64,000 bases of DNA from Agelaius tricolor (GCA_023055355.1 JALJCS010000024.1:12167501-12231500); one strand, 5' to 3'; numbered from the stretch's first letter, positions 8,829-21,160 are shown. The notes: generated from the letters alone by a model not told the origin. Program-made: numbers and translations.

Positions 8829-11337
8829 TCTCATGTTTTGTCTCATTTTTGTCTAACTGGGGGCACAAATGGCATGATTTTCACCTGAAGCAGAAATAGG
8901 AATAAAATACTATGATGAATTTGGAAACACTGTTACTTGTAGTAGCATGAATAAAAATAAAGCACTGGCAATAGCTCACTCTTTCTTTTTTAGACAATGT
9001 TGCAGAAATGCTATTCTGTGGATGCCTACCACAAGCATCAGATTCAGAGTGGCCAACGTGCCCAGCTGATTCTGAGTGTTCATAGACTTAAACTCTCTTG
9101 AGGTCAGTTCATACTATAATTGATAAAAGTAGTAACTTAGCTTGACAGGTTAGTTGATGTTTTCTGGTTTCTGTTTTTCAGTGAAACACTTTGTGTAGTT
9201 TTTTCCTCAAAAACTTTGTTCATTCTGTTTATGCTGATAATGAATCTAAGTTTATAAAGTATCTGAAATCCAGGTGACAGCTGAATTAAGAAACTAAAAA
9301 AAGAAGGTAAAAGTCCTTCACTTTGCATGGGAGTCAAGGATTAATCTGAACAAATTTGGTAGTGGTAGGAGATGCCCTTCCTCTGTGATGAACTCTGTTG
9401 CAAAATTCTGTGCTCTGCAAAGATAAAGTACTGCTGTCAGTACTGAGCATACAAAGGTGATGTTCCTCTTTAACCACTGTCATCTTTTACAGACAAGGGT
9501 ACACAGAAAGGGGAGCTCTTTAGTAACATTTTGAGTTCTGTAGTAAAAATCATGACTTTTCAACAGGAATAACTGAAATGCCTGAGGAGATTCTTGGATA
9601 GTAAAAGCTCTAAAGCTGCCCAACAGGAACAAGAGATCTGTCATGGATGAATTGCTCACTTCTTCTTCTACATATGTGATAACATGTCTGTGCCTGGCAC
9701 CATCTGTGTTACCATCCATCCCTGAGGTTTATTATCTTTTAGTGTGTAGCTTATTGGTATGTTTATTATGGCATGATAAACCCCAGAACTGTGGATGCTG
9801 AATTGATTTGTTGTATGAATGTGTATTGCCTGATGCATATTTCATTTTTGTTTCTCCCTGTGCATAAACAGTATACTGGTATAATTGTCTCTAGTTAGAG
9901 AAAACCTCAGATTTTCTGGTGCTTACTGTTATGGAATTTTTCTTAAAAAAATGGCAAAATTATGCCTTGGAGCAGCACTAGTAATCACAATCTAGTGCAC
10001 TGTGTTTTGGAGCAGCAGAGAAATGGTGCCAGCATTGCTGAGGTTTTATGCTTCATCAATAACAGCATATGTGGCCTCAGCTGAGCTGCAGCATGAAACG
10101 CTGTAGTTGCAAGACCGAAATGCAGCCAAGGCACGGACTGTACCTTCAGCTGTGATGTGACTGCAGTGACGTCCATATCCGTACATGGGAATAGCTGCAG
10201 TAGATAAAATGTTATTGGACTGCCATAAATGGAGGATATGATTCTGTCATCCTTTTTTTTTGGTATGTAAATAAGAGCATTTAGATAAACTGTTGTTTAA
10301 TGGTGCATGCTTGAAGTACTCTTTTTGGCTTTGTAACCATGTTTCTCTCCAGGTGTCAGTCATGTTTTTGTTTGTTCAAACCGGTATATATTTTTCTTGT
10401 TTGACTGGCAAGTAGATCCTGTGTAAAATGTGAAGCTTGTGGTATAAGTGAAGCTTGTGGCTTTAGTGAATTATCTGTAGAACAGCTAATGTATTTTGCT
10501 TCAATGGGAGGCTGCCTGTCCTAAGTGTTTTCCACAGGCAAGCCTTTGGCAAGTGCAGAAATGAAAACAGTGACTAGACAACACATTTTAAAGAGATGAA
10601 AGGAAATCTTTTATTTGGAATAGGCTGTCATGACCTTGCACTGACACTTCTAAGACTTTTTGGTCACTTCTAAAGAGGTTCCTTGAGCAAAACTAAAACT
10701 ACCATGAGACCCTGGTTCTCCAAGTAGGGAGAGCAGGGTAATTGTTGTCAGTGATGCTTAAGCTCAGCAGAGATGGACATTTGGTGGCTTCTCAAATTGG
10801 CAAGTTAAATAGATAGACTGAAGAGCTTTGTAAAAATACTAAAGTTTCATGTTCATTACCTAATATAACCGGTGGTGTTTGCTGGGAAGATTGTCTGGTT
10901 ATAATTTGAGAAAAAGTTGAGAAGTCTTCTAACTCACATTTCATCAACCTGCATTTTTTAATACTTTTTATTGATATCCAGAGACATTAACTAATTTTAT
11001 TTTATGCAGCTTAACATGGTAGAAGCATTTAAAAAGTTACAGATCTGCGTATAACTTTATCTGAAAAGTTAGGATTATTTTTTCCTATTTCAGAACTTCA
11101 GTGTGACACCAAACTCTCACATAATGCTTTTTAAAGTACATTATTTTGAAGGTACAGCTATGCCTCTTCTCAATTTTTCTTATTTTATGTCTCTGTCAAT
11201 GCCAAGAAATTGAGTTTCTGGACGCCCAGGTTTTGTGAGATGAATAGAGCCTGTTTAGAGGGTGACATTTGAGAGCAAAAAAATATTACTGTCACAAATT
11301 ACTTTAATACACAGTGTTACATGATTTTTTGTGGGTG

Positions 11338-11362
11338 TTTTTGTTGTTGTTGTTGTTGTTGT
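11338..11362. repeat. (TTG)n trinucleotide repeat
   Basis: About eight copies of TTG in a row. Confidence 0.9.
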
Positions 11363-12092
11363 AACCAAGAAAGGAATCTTCAGGGGCAGATGGAACCTTG
11401 ACCTGCCTGTGAGAGGAAAGCCCATCTGTGTGGCCGTGGCTGTGACTGGTGATACGAGGTTGTGTTGTTCACTTTCATGGCAATGAGAGAAGGGACAGGC
11501 ACATTACAGCTTTCTTACCTCTTCACAAGCAAACAATGACTAATGGATGTAATATTGTTTGGATTGTTATTGGCATCTAGGGAGTCAGACATCTAATTCC
11601 TGCTAATGTGATTGATGATCTCAGCATATCTTTTTTTTTCTTTTTTTTCCCTTGCCTTTTCTTTTCCTTTTTTGAAATGTAGGTTCCTGCATGCTGGAGA
11701 AATACCACTTTATTTCTCCATTCTGGAGAAAAATGTTAGAAGGAGTTACTGTTCTCCTTTTAATAGAGTTTTTACTTTGGTGTTTGTTTTTGACTGGAAA
11801 ATACATGTTTTTGCTATTTGTGTACAGGGGGACAGAGAAAATTTAATGGAAGCTTGTTCTCCAGAGAGCACAAGAGATTATACATTCTTTCTACACTCTT
11901 TCACTTTTGCCTAAATGTAATTTTAATGGTAAGGTAAAATGGTACAGCTTAAACATGAAAGCAGAGTGAGTGGATACACAAAAGCATGACACATTTTATA
12001 TCAGCATTCTTTGCTGACTACAGCAAGGTGAAATCAAGGTGGAGTCATTGCTAAAATGGAATGCATGAAGCTTAAAGTAGAGCTGATGGACT

Positions 12093-12165
12093 GAATTTTG
12101 CTTTAATTTATACCTGGTGTAGTTCCATTGAAGTCAGCAGGGAGATGGATCAAAGCGGGACTTTG
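12093..12165. repeat. Remnant of an old amniote interspersed repeat
   Basis: The segment TTTAATTTATACCTGGTG then TAGTTCCATTGAAGTCAGC resembles a motif seen widely in reptile and bird genomes (tacaccagtgtaa ... ccattgaagtcaatgg). The family name cannot be given without a search. Boundaries are approximate. Confidence 0.4.
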
Positions 12166-14541
12166 CTACTAAATAATAGGGTGCTCAAAATTGCTCATGC
12201 CATCATTTCTGCAACCTTGGTTGTAATCCTCAAGCAAAAATGAGAGTTATTGTATCTAGTGCAAAAATAGTACTTTCTGTGGAAAAATTTTAAAGTGTTA
12301 TTTAGGAAAATAGCAAAAATAAAAAATAATAATTTGGGCTTTTGTCTTGTTCTCTTCTCTTGGGGGTGCCGAAGGTCTGGAGGAATAGGAGTGGTGAGTC
12401 ACATTTTAACAGCATTCTTTTAGGAGAGGTGGGGTGGAGGCAGGGAAGGAGGTGGGTCATTTTGTTGCTGTTGACTGCCTCCATGCTTGGTTCCTGGTAC
12501 TGCTGAGCACGAAGAGAACGCTGTCTGAGGTCTCTGGAAAGGTGGGTGTGTGGAACGGGCCAATGTGAAGGTGCTGTAGGAAAACACCACCCTGCTGGCT
12601 CTGGCTGCAAATTGAGGCAGTGGCTCAGGTGCAGTCAGGGTGCACCCATTGCCAGTCTGCTGCAGATCCCACTGGATAGCCCAGCACAGGCCGGGCATCC
12701 TTGCTTGTCTCTCTGTCATGGGGGCAGAGAGAAAGGAGTGTGTTGCCCACCTGAGGCTGACACCAGTGTAAATCCAGGTGGAGTGTCTGAATGGGACTTG
12801 AGATTTACTGCCTTCCCAGAGGAGTGCCCCCCAGCTATTGCACTTCAAGGACAACCCTTGGGACTTGTTCTAAGAATGTGGAAAACATGAGGAAAAAAAA
12901 TCTTCAGTGAAACAGCAGAAATAATAATGCTTGCTCAAAATCTTTCCTCCTCACCTATTGATTTGCACAAAGATGATATGAATTTAATGTCTTTAAGATT
13001 TGTGCTTTTTTGCCAGGTTTCATTAAAATTGGCCAACCGTTTCAAAAGTTATGGGGCAGGGGTTGGAGAAAGACTGACAAATAGTGAAATAATTGTTTCC
13101 TGGGGAAAAAAAAATAATTGAAGCCTGGATCGACTGTGATATATTGTGTGTGGAGATAACCAGCTCTGAATCTATTCAGAGACCAGCTGCTTTCTGAATA
13201 GGAACTGATATAGGAGTCAGACAAGGGGAAACAATCCCAGACTCACGCTGGGGAGTGTGAGAAATGCAATGTTTCCTATTTAATTTGTTTAACCAGAGGA
13301 GAATGGAAAGTCAAGAAAAAGTATTAACAGTATTACCAATGCTAAGCCCCAACATTCACACATCCCAATTTTGATTGTACAGTAGGAAGAGAGCATTTTT
13401 AAAATTTATTCTCCTGAATGTCTTGGGATTTTAGCTTTTATTTGCTCTTAGCAAGGTTTTAAACCTTCCTGAAATGGAGAAGTGTCGTGTTTGCTTCAGC
13501 AATGGGATTAGTAAAAATACATTTTTGCTCAGTAAAAAGGAGCTAGTGAGGCTGTAAAGGAAGAAGACAACTTTGCAAGAGCCTTTTTTTCCTGTTTTAT
13601 GGGTATGCTGGCTGGAAGGGAGATGGGTGGCTGAAACAGCTCTGCTGTCACAGAGCTGCTGGATCCAGCTGGCTTGACTGTAGCCCCTTCTGTGAGGAGA
13701 GGCAGGAGTGCTCTGTGTGCAGCTTTTTCTGTGCCTTGGATATCACAAACAGGTCTTTTATAGATTTTGTCCTGTCAAGTTTATTGCTGTGTGTTAGTGA
13801 TCATCACCTGACTGGCTTTGTTAATGTCATAGAGCTTGTTTAGTAAAAGGAATTCTTAAGAGAGCAGCATTGCACTTCAGTAGATTTATTTTGGAGTTAG
13901 AAATGTCGGTGCTTTGGTAGAGGGAGGGGAATGCTTCTGCATGCTGCAGGGGGACAAGATGGTTTTTGGCTTGCTGAAAACATGTGTGCCAGGTTCAGAG
14001 GCTGGTAGCTGAGGTGTCTAACCTGAGAAACAAGGACAACTCCCCCTGGACCTCAGACTGTTCTGCTGCCCTCAGGTGATACACACAGTGGGATGTTTTG
14101 CAGTGTTTATCGCTGATAACAAAATATTCTAGTCCTGCCAGGGCAGCTGGCATCAAAGGAAATGATCTAAAGTGGTGACAGTTTTCTCATTCTGGGTGTT
14201 GAGAATAGATGACAATTTGTTTCTTTGACTCTCCATAAGTCTGAATTCCTTTCCCAGGACTGTTTGATTTCTCTTGTGAGAAAACAGTCTGAAATTTTCC
14301 AGAGTTTTGATTGTATTTACTTCTGTCCATTAATGAAAAAAGCACTAGCTTCCAACTCTTCCTCCACGGAGACAGAATGAGCAATTGCCCACATTAGACA
14401 AGAATACTTTAGTCTTCCTTTCTTGATTTCTAAAGTAAAAAGGAGCAAGAACATGAAGTTGTGTAGCCATTGAGAAAGCTAAAGAGGAAAGGAGCTTCTT
14501 AGGACTGCTGCCTCCAAATCAGTCTGTTAGATTGTTCCAAA

Positions 14542-14569
14542 ATTTGCCTATTCATATGAATAGGCAAAT
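14542..14569. repeat. Perfect 28-bp palindrome
   Basis: The half site ATTTGCCTATTCAT is followed at once by its exact reverse complement ATGAATAGGCAAAT with no spacer. It sits one base upstream of a second hairpin at 14570-14596. It could form a cruciform or bind a dimeric factor, but no known consensus is matched with confidence. Confidence 0.9.
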
Positions 14570-14596
14570 AGGATATAGAACAACTCTCTATATCCT
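14570..14596. repeat. Inverted repeat, 10-bp stem with 7-nt loop
   Basis: AGGATATAGA (14570-14579) pairs perfectly with TCTATATCCT (14587-14596) around ACAACTC. It directly abuts the 28-bp palindrome. Confidence 0.85.
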
Positions 14597-14717
14597 GGTT
14601 TTGTGCCTCTCCTGTTATGAGCTTGGAAGGCATGTTTTTCAACTTTGTTTACTGAGTGATTGTTAATATCAGTTTTATTTAAGAACTGATACAAAGATCT
14701 CCCTGGCAAAATTTGGA

Positions 14718-14772
14718 TTTTATTTTATATTTTATTTTATTTTATTTTATTTTATTTTATTTTATTTTATAA
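14718..14772. repeat. (TTTTA)n pentanucleotide microsatellite
   Basis: About eleven TTTTA units with one interruption near the start. The same unit recurs at 53942-54013 on the same strand. Confidence 0.92.
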
Positions 14773-15421
14773 TGTCTTTCTGTAAATTCTTGTTTTAGCC
14801 AAAATTGTGATTTACCTCTTGTTGAAGTGTCTGAAGAGACAAGATTATAAAAATATGATCACTCCCCATAAACTAAAATCCTATGCACCATAACAGAACT
14901 TTACAAGCCTGCAATAAAGTATCTCGAAAGAGAAAGGGAGTCAGGAGAAAGATACATGAACTTTCAGAACTCAATAAAAGCTGGTAACAGTGAAAGTTTG
15001 TGAAATCTACCATTCCTGAAAAACATCTGTAGCACTAGATTATGCCTTGACTTTTCCTGACACGATTTCATTAGTTGTGGTGGTATAGTATTGCATGTAA
15101 ATCAGAGTGGGATTTTACCTTTATGTAGCAGAGGAGGGAAGGACAGATTTGCCATATGCCAAATTTCTCACTTTGCCTGAGGGAAGGATTAAAACAATTT
15201 ATTAGACAAGTAATCCAAAACTCTTGGACAGGTGAAAGTATTTCTAGATTCTCCTGGGATTGTATATTATAGATTACCCCTCTGCTATTAAACCAGGCAG
15301 AGTGAATAGGGAAGGAAAGGCATCCAATATCTGTTTCCTCTATAAAGCTCATCTCAAGATTCTCATCCTGTCACAAAATAGCAAAGATAGCCTGCTGTCT
15401 AAGAATTTCATTTAACCAACA

Positions 15422-15523
15422 TTCCTTCCTTCCTTCCTTCCTTCCTTCCTTCCTTCCTTCCTTCCTTCCTTCCTTCCTTCCTTCCTTCCTTCCTCCCTCC
15501 CTCCCTCCCTCCCTCCCTCCCCA
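15422..15523. repeat. (TTCC)n then (CTCC)n polypyrimidine tract
   Basis: About 18 TTCC units pass directly into about seven CTCC units. The result is roughly 100 bp of pure pyrimidine on the plus strand. Confidence 0.95.
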
Positions 15524-17165
15524 CACCCTATATTTTTAAATTCCTGTTTAACTGCAGCTAGAACTTGCTTCTCACAATTACATTCTGTTGAGATACTGCT
15601 CTGTGTGTACTTGCAATGCTATTTAAGATGTCTATTTGCACTAGCATATGAGCAAGCTAGGAAAAGGTAAATAGTGTATTAAATGAACAGGGATTTTGCT
15701 AATTTAAAAATATTAATTTTATGCATTTTGGGGTCCTTTTGCTCCTGGGCAGACAAAGGAAACCTAAGTTATGGATACCAAAATTATTCCATTATTCATC
15801 TAGGCTTATTCTATTCTTCATATGAGCTCCCCAAAGACACATTTGTATAAACAGCAGCATCCTAATTAAAATTGCTAGGGAGTCATGATCTATTTAAAGT
15901 CTCAAAGCACAATTTTACTTTTAGCCTTCATATTGTAAGAGTGTAAAAGAGCAAAGTTTCTCTTGGAGGTTTAAACATAATGAGGTGAAAATTTTCTTTA
16001 AGTATTTGCTATTTGGCTGCATGCTGCTCTTATCTCCACTAACATGCACCTGATTTCCTTTTCTATCTTGCCTTTGTTCATTTGTAAATCTCCAGCGGTC
16101 TTTCATGTTTTTTAAAGGACTGCAAAACTCATTAAAACTTTCCAATTGTTTATTTCCTTGTGCTTTCTCATTTAACCCTCTTTTCACAGCTCCTGCAGTT
16201 TGACTTAAAGTAACAAACTTTAGACAGTTCAGGCATACTACTGTCTCCACAAAAGTATTTGCAGGTCTATTTATTGCCAATATTTATTTCTTCTGCTGAT
16301 GTACAGGCTTAGTTCTGTTGATGGTTTTTTTTTTTTCAATCTAGTGTCTTTATTTCCCAAACAAGGACCATATAATTCCATTTCCTCCAATCAATAACAA
16401 TAGTCTCCACATTTTTTTTGAAGGATGACAGTTCTCTTAGTTTTTTCTCCTTGTGTCTTCTCCAAGATGCTTGTCAAAGTCTTCCATTGAGGACACCTGT
16501 GTAACTCAATAGCTACATATATTTGAACCTTTCTTCAGTGAAAGAAGTTCTCCAACATTTATACAAAGGGGCACATTCCCTCCAATATCCAGAAACTTAA
16601 ATTTGTTGTTGAGGAAAATGTTCCCATGTTCTCTGTAAGAAGAGATAGGCAGTAATCCAATGAGATCCTCCAACTTTCCTCAGCCCTAAATTCACCTTTA
16701 CAACAAATCACTCTGTGTGTTGGTGTGTGACTTACACATTTTGGCAAGAGTCTGAAGCAGGCAGAATTCTTATGCCCTCATCAACAACACATATAATAGC
16801 CAGTTTGGGATTTGTGTGCCACTTGCTGCAAAATGGCAACTCTGAGACAAACGTCGACAGCTTCTTTAGTGGGTGATAATCTGCTGGCTAGGAAGGAGGG
16901 CAGGAGGGTGCAAGAGAGTAGTTGACTGAATGGCCAATACATACCTGTACAAAATAATGTACTTACAAAGTAAGTAACTTGCTTAGAAGGCATGAATACA
17001 AGTTAGCAGTGAGACACCAGCAGGTTCAGTATATGTGCTTGTGCCTGCAGCACAGAAAAGCTCTTTTCACTTTGAGCATTATTGCAGCAACATTTTTTTC
17101 ACAATAATAAATTATTTTCTGGCAATTTGGGAGCTCCTGGTTTTGCTTAACATACAGTTTTGAAT

Positions 17166-18070
17166 AAAATAGACTAGACTAGAATAGAATACTGCAGTTG
17201 GAAGGGACCAACAAAAAACCTCTTCTGCAATTGTCTTACCAGTTCAGGGCTGAACAAAAGTTTTCAAACATGTTGTTTAGGGCACTGTCCAAAGGCTGTT
17301 TAAACCCTGACAAGCTTTTGGCACTGACCACCACTCTGGGAAGCCTGTTCCAGTGTTTGGTCACCCTCCTGGTAAAGAAATACTGGCTAATGTCCAGTCT
17401 GAACCTCCCTTGGCCCAGCTTTGAGCCATTCCCACATGTCCTGTCATTGGATACCAGGGAGAAGAGACTGGCATCTCCCCCTCCATCTCCCCTCCTCAGG
17501 AAGCTGCAGATAGCAATGAGGTGACCCTTCAGCCTCCTTTTCTCCAAACTAGACAAGCCCTGAGTCCTCAGCCACTCCTCTCAGGACATTCCTTCCAGCC
17601 CTGTCACCAGATTTGTTACCCTCCTCTGGATGCATTCAGAGACCTGAACATCCTTGAATTGTGGGGCCCAGCACAGCACAGAGCACTCAGGTGAGGCCAC
17701 CCCAGGGCTGAGCACAGCAGGGCAGTGACCTGTGTTACCCAGCAGGACAGTGACCAGTTGTGTTACCCAGCAGGACAGTGACCTGTGTTACCCAGCAGGA
17801 CAGTGACCAGTTGTGTTACCCAGCAGGACAGTGACCTGTGTTACCCAGCAGGACAGTGACCTGTTGTGTTACCCAGCAGGACAGTGACCAGTTGTGTTAC
17901 CCAGCAGAACAGTGACCAGTTTTGCCTGGCTGGCTGTGCTGTGTTTGATGCACCCCAGGGTGGGGTTTGCCCCAGGGCCACTGCTGGCTCACACTGAGAT
18001 GCTGTTGGCCAGGAGCACCCCCAGACCCTTCCTGCAGGGCAGCTCTCCAGCTGCTCCAGAGCTGGGGAGG
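17166..18070 (-). mobile_element. CR1 LINE, 5'-truncated copy with intact C-terminal reading frame
   Basis: On the minus strand, 17556-17236 reads without a stop and shows the CR1 ORF2 C-terminus: SSLEKRRLKGHLIAICSFLR, then RTCGNGSKL, GRFRLDISQYFFTRRVTKHW and NRLPRVVVSAKSLSGFKQPL. The 3' end lies at about 17166-17215, where the antisense of the usual GGTCCCTTCCAA end is followed by an AGACTAGACTAGAATAGAAT repeat in place of the usual octamer. Further 5' ORF2 sequence is recognisable to about 18070 (ATGCACCCCAGG, CACTGCTGGCTCAC). A 25/28-bp minisatellite interrupts it at 17735-17923. Only the C-terminal part remains, so it cannot move by itself. Confidence 0.88.
17735..17923. repeat. 25/28-bp minisatellite inside CR1
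   Basis: Seven units starting TTACCCAGCAGGACAGTGAC are present. They have two lengths: 25 bp ending CTGTG and 28 bp ending CAGTTGTG or CTGTTGTG. The order is 28-25-28-25-28-28-28, so the first four units form two 53-bp higher-order units. It arose within the part of CR1 that encodes the end of the reverse transcriptase region and breaks its reading frame. Confidence 0.92.
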
Positions 18071-20451
18071 AAAGGAAGGGACTCCTTAGGACAGCTGGAG
18101 TTCACCATGGTTCCTGAACTGGGGTTTAATGCAGAGCTTGGATGCTGGTGACATGGTCCTAGTCCACACAAGGTCTTTTGGGGCAATATGAAAGTAATCT
18201 CTCTGCAGTGCTTTAACTTTGTGTGGTTTGGCTCTGTTCTCAGAGCCAAATGAGGCCAGGACCAGTGTCCAGTGGCCTCTTGCAGCTGCCCCTGAGCATA
18301 TCAGGCTGTGTTTTCAGGTTGGAAAAATGTGACATTTTGCTTTCAATTCAACCCTGAATGAAAAAATCCAAAGTCGGGATGGGGGAGAAAGGGAAAATAA
18401 AAAAGAAAACAGAATACCAAAATTTATATTTTAGGGTTTATATTTTACAAATTTCTAGTAGTGTGTACAATGGATGTCTTGGAATAGACTGTTTTGTTTT
18501 AACAAGAAAACAAAGTAAGTATTTCCTTGAGTATTTATTCTCTCTTGACAGTATGGAAAGGAATTAGCATATCATAATGCCTGGTTCCCCTGTTAAAGTG
18601 TGAGGCACTGCTCTGATGTAGCTTGATTTCCTCCGGATTATCCATTTGTGATTATCTTTGGTATTTGAGAGCTCTGGTTTGAAGCTTGCCTCTGTGGTTG
18701 AAGCATTTATAAGGTTCCTATACATAATTTCGCCCGACCCTGGATGTCTCTGCGAGTCCCGGCGCTGCCCTGGGTTCGGCCAGGAGGTGGCAATCTCTAC
18801 TTTCGGTGAGAACTTTGGAAAGTTGTGCCCCCCCAGCCCCAGCTCTGTTCAAAGAGCTGCCTCTGCTCTGACCGGCGGCGGGGCCAGATCTCATTCCAAA
18901 TCTCTCTTAACATTTGAACGCTTACTTAGTCATCGAAGTATTTCTAAAAGCAGAACTTAGAAAGCCTGTTGCTTTATAAGTCATAGTTGTTCCTTTCCCA
19001 TTCCCAGCTCTCAGTTACAGACAGAAACTCCCACAATTCAAAACTCAGCCATATAAATCGAGTTGTGCGTATCATGTCTTTTACTGTGAACCACAGACAT
19101 TAATTAATATGCCACTACTCAGACCTCATAAACTTCATGGTCAAACATCCAGACTTAATGTTACTTATTAATATTTTAAATTAATCCTGTAAACAGGTAA
19201 TGGAATGAGAAAAAAAGAAGCAGGTATTTCCCATGCCTGTTGTTAAGTGTTTGCCTCACTTATTAGGTCCAAGCAATGTAATGTCCTTTCCTTGAGGAAC
19301 AATTGGCCAGTAACTGTACCCAAGGTCAGCAAGTCCTTGAGCTCTCTGCTGTGTAAGTGCAGTGTTGCAAAGCAGCTCTGAGGTTCTTTCAGTACTGATA
19401 TTCCCTCTCCCTGCCCCATTCTGAGAACTCTTTTGCATACCAGCAGTCATAGTTTCATATGAAAATTATTGAATACTGATTTTTTCTTTTTTTGCTTTAA
19501 CTTTGTGGAATATTTGAATTTCTCTTTGAAATTGGGAGAGACATATGTGTAAGTCTTTTCACAAAAGGTATTTTGATCTTAGCCTTTCTGCCTGAAATAC
19601 ATAAGCTAAAATACTGTGATTGCTTGTCTATTGGCAGTATCAAGAAAAAATAGGTTTTTCATTGTTTAACTGCCATTTGCTCTGGACTATTAATATCTAG
19701 AATTTGCTATTTAAATACAGTCTGTATTCTGGCAGCTCGAGGAAATTTGATGAGGATTATTAGGAAATTGTGTTACAGTAAAGTTAAATAATTATGCTTA
19801 AGGGATGCAGTCTACCTGAACAAATGAACCTGCACAGATTCATTCTGTCTGGTGGTCAAAAGCAGAGTATATAACATTATTTTTGTTCAGTTAAAGACTG
19901 AGGTGAGAGCTTTATGCAGTTTGTAGTTACAGCAGCAGATAAGGAAAAAAAGTGCAGTTCATGACATTTTTTAGTGTAACTTCTGAAAGAGAGTTGCTTT
20001 TTTTAAGAGCCTCACCTGCTTTGTTTATGACCTGTCTCATTGCTCCACCTACAGTTGTGCTGCTGGTGATGAGTAATGAGCATCTGCTGGCAGCCTGGGA
20101 AGCACTGCTGGCTTTCACCACAGGCAGGCAGCTGCAGGTTTCATGCAGGAGCAGGGTCACCCATATTTAGGGAGAAATAAGAATATCCTGTTAGCCCTTG
20201 GCAGCCTGCAAATGCACTGGGTGTTGTGCTGTCCTTGAGTTCTCATAGCTGTGCTGGGAGCTGCCTTGCAATTTCAGTATTGTTCCTTGGGTAGTTGCTT
20301 CAGGGTCTTGGATGCCATGGTGACAACTCCTGTCAAGACAGGTAAGTAGGAAGGGTTGCTGACTTAAAACCAGTGGGATATTCAGCCCTGGCATAACTGC
20401 TGTTCTGAGGCACCACTTGAACAACATGTATTTTAAATACACATTTTGGCT
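18071..20451. other. Intergenic region with a small CpG cluster
   Basis: Non-coding AT-rich DNA apart from the CpG cluster at 18706-18931, listed separately. No gene or further repeat is recognised. Confidence 0.55.
18706..18931 (+). promoter_or_regulatory. Isolated small CpG cluster with TATA-like and CTCF-like motifs
   Basis: About 12 CpG lie between 18729 and 18931, while flanking DNA has almost none. A TTTATAA motif at 18706-18712 lies about 25 bp upstream of the cluster. CCAGGAGGTGGCAA at 18780-18793 is close to the CTCF core. It may be an enhancer, a weak promoter or a non-coding exon. A 100-codon open frame (18658-18960, plus) crosses it but matches no known protein. This is inferred from composition only. 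Confidence 0.4.
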
Positions 20452-20600
20452 AGAGTGGTTCTACAGTCTCTGTCCTCGGAGGTTTTCAAGACCCAAGTAG
20501 CTAAATCCCTGGTCTGATCTCACAGCTGACCCAGCTTTGATCAGGAGGTTGGTCTGAAGCCTGCTGGAGGTCCCTTCCAGCCTGAGTTGTTGTGCTCATG
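20452..20600 (+). mobile_element. CR1 LINE 3' fragment
   Basis: TGTCCTCGGAGGTTTTCAAG then CTTTGATCAGGAGGTTGGTC and GGAGGTCCCTTCCAGCCTGA match the CR1 ORF2 end and 3' UTR (ggaggtcccttccaacct). The terminal octamer repeat is absent or decayed. Confidence 0.82.
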
Positions 20601-21157
20601 CACATGGACCTGTGCAATGCCTCAAGCCTTGAACCTGGCCAAGCCCTGCTGTGCTCTGAGTCCTGGCCCTAAGACATCTGCAATGCCAGTCATTTCCAAG
20701 TTGTGCTTCAGACAACACTTAACCTTCAGTTGTTCTGGGAGCTGTTATCCCATATTACTGTAGGGAAAACCATGAAATAGGTGACCCTGGCTGAAGCTCC
20801 AGGGAGACCTCCATGAGGGCTGAGATTGGGATTTGGTAATGCAGCTGGAGAAGGAACCATTTTTCCACTCCAAATTCATTTCTTGTTTTGTACTAGGCTG
20901 AAATCTGGACATTTCAAAGACGAGATAGAGAAAGATTTTTTTTTCTTTTATTCGGATCCAAGAATAACCAATAACTGAGAGGTGTACTGGTAGGACATAT
21001 AATAGACAAGGTTACCATTTCTGGGCCAATGAGAAACACCATGGATTTTTTACCTGTAGATATTCTGGATTTGCCTAGTCTTTTTCTAGTCATTACCAGA
21101 AGCTTTTGTAGTTTCTACAAACTTACTCGGCTGTCTCCATCCTCCCCCCTTAAAAAA

Positions 21158-21160
<3 letters not shown>

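Larger units (their letters stand above)
7871..17165. other. Intergenic region upstream of BOD1L1
   Basis: AT-rich non-coding DNA. Apart from the CR1 fragment, local duplication, simple repeats, palindrome and old-repeat remnant listed separately, I see no gene. Open frames such as 12420-12854 (minus, 144 codons) and 15921-16280 (minus, 119 codons) match no family I recognise and have no supporting splice or conserved pattern. Confidence 0.6.

Noticed and set aside
12420..12854. 144-codon minus-strand frame
   Set aside because: No recognisable motif, poly-Gln and Pro stretches from low-complexity DNA, and overlapping frames of similar length on both strands.
15921..16280. 119-codon minus-strand frame considered as a possible transposase or retrogene piece
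   Set aside because: No catalytic motif or similarity to a known protein could be seen.
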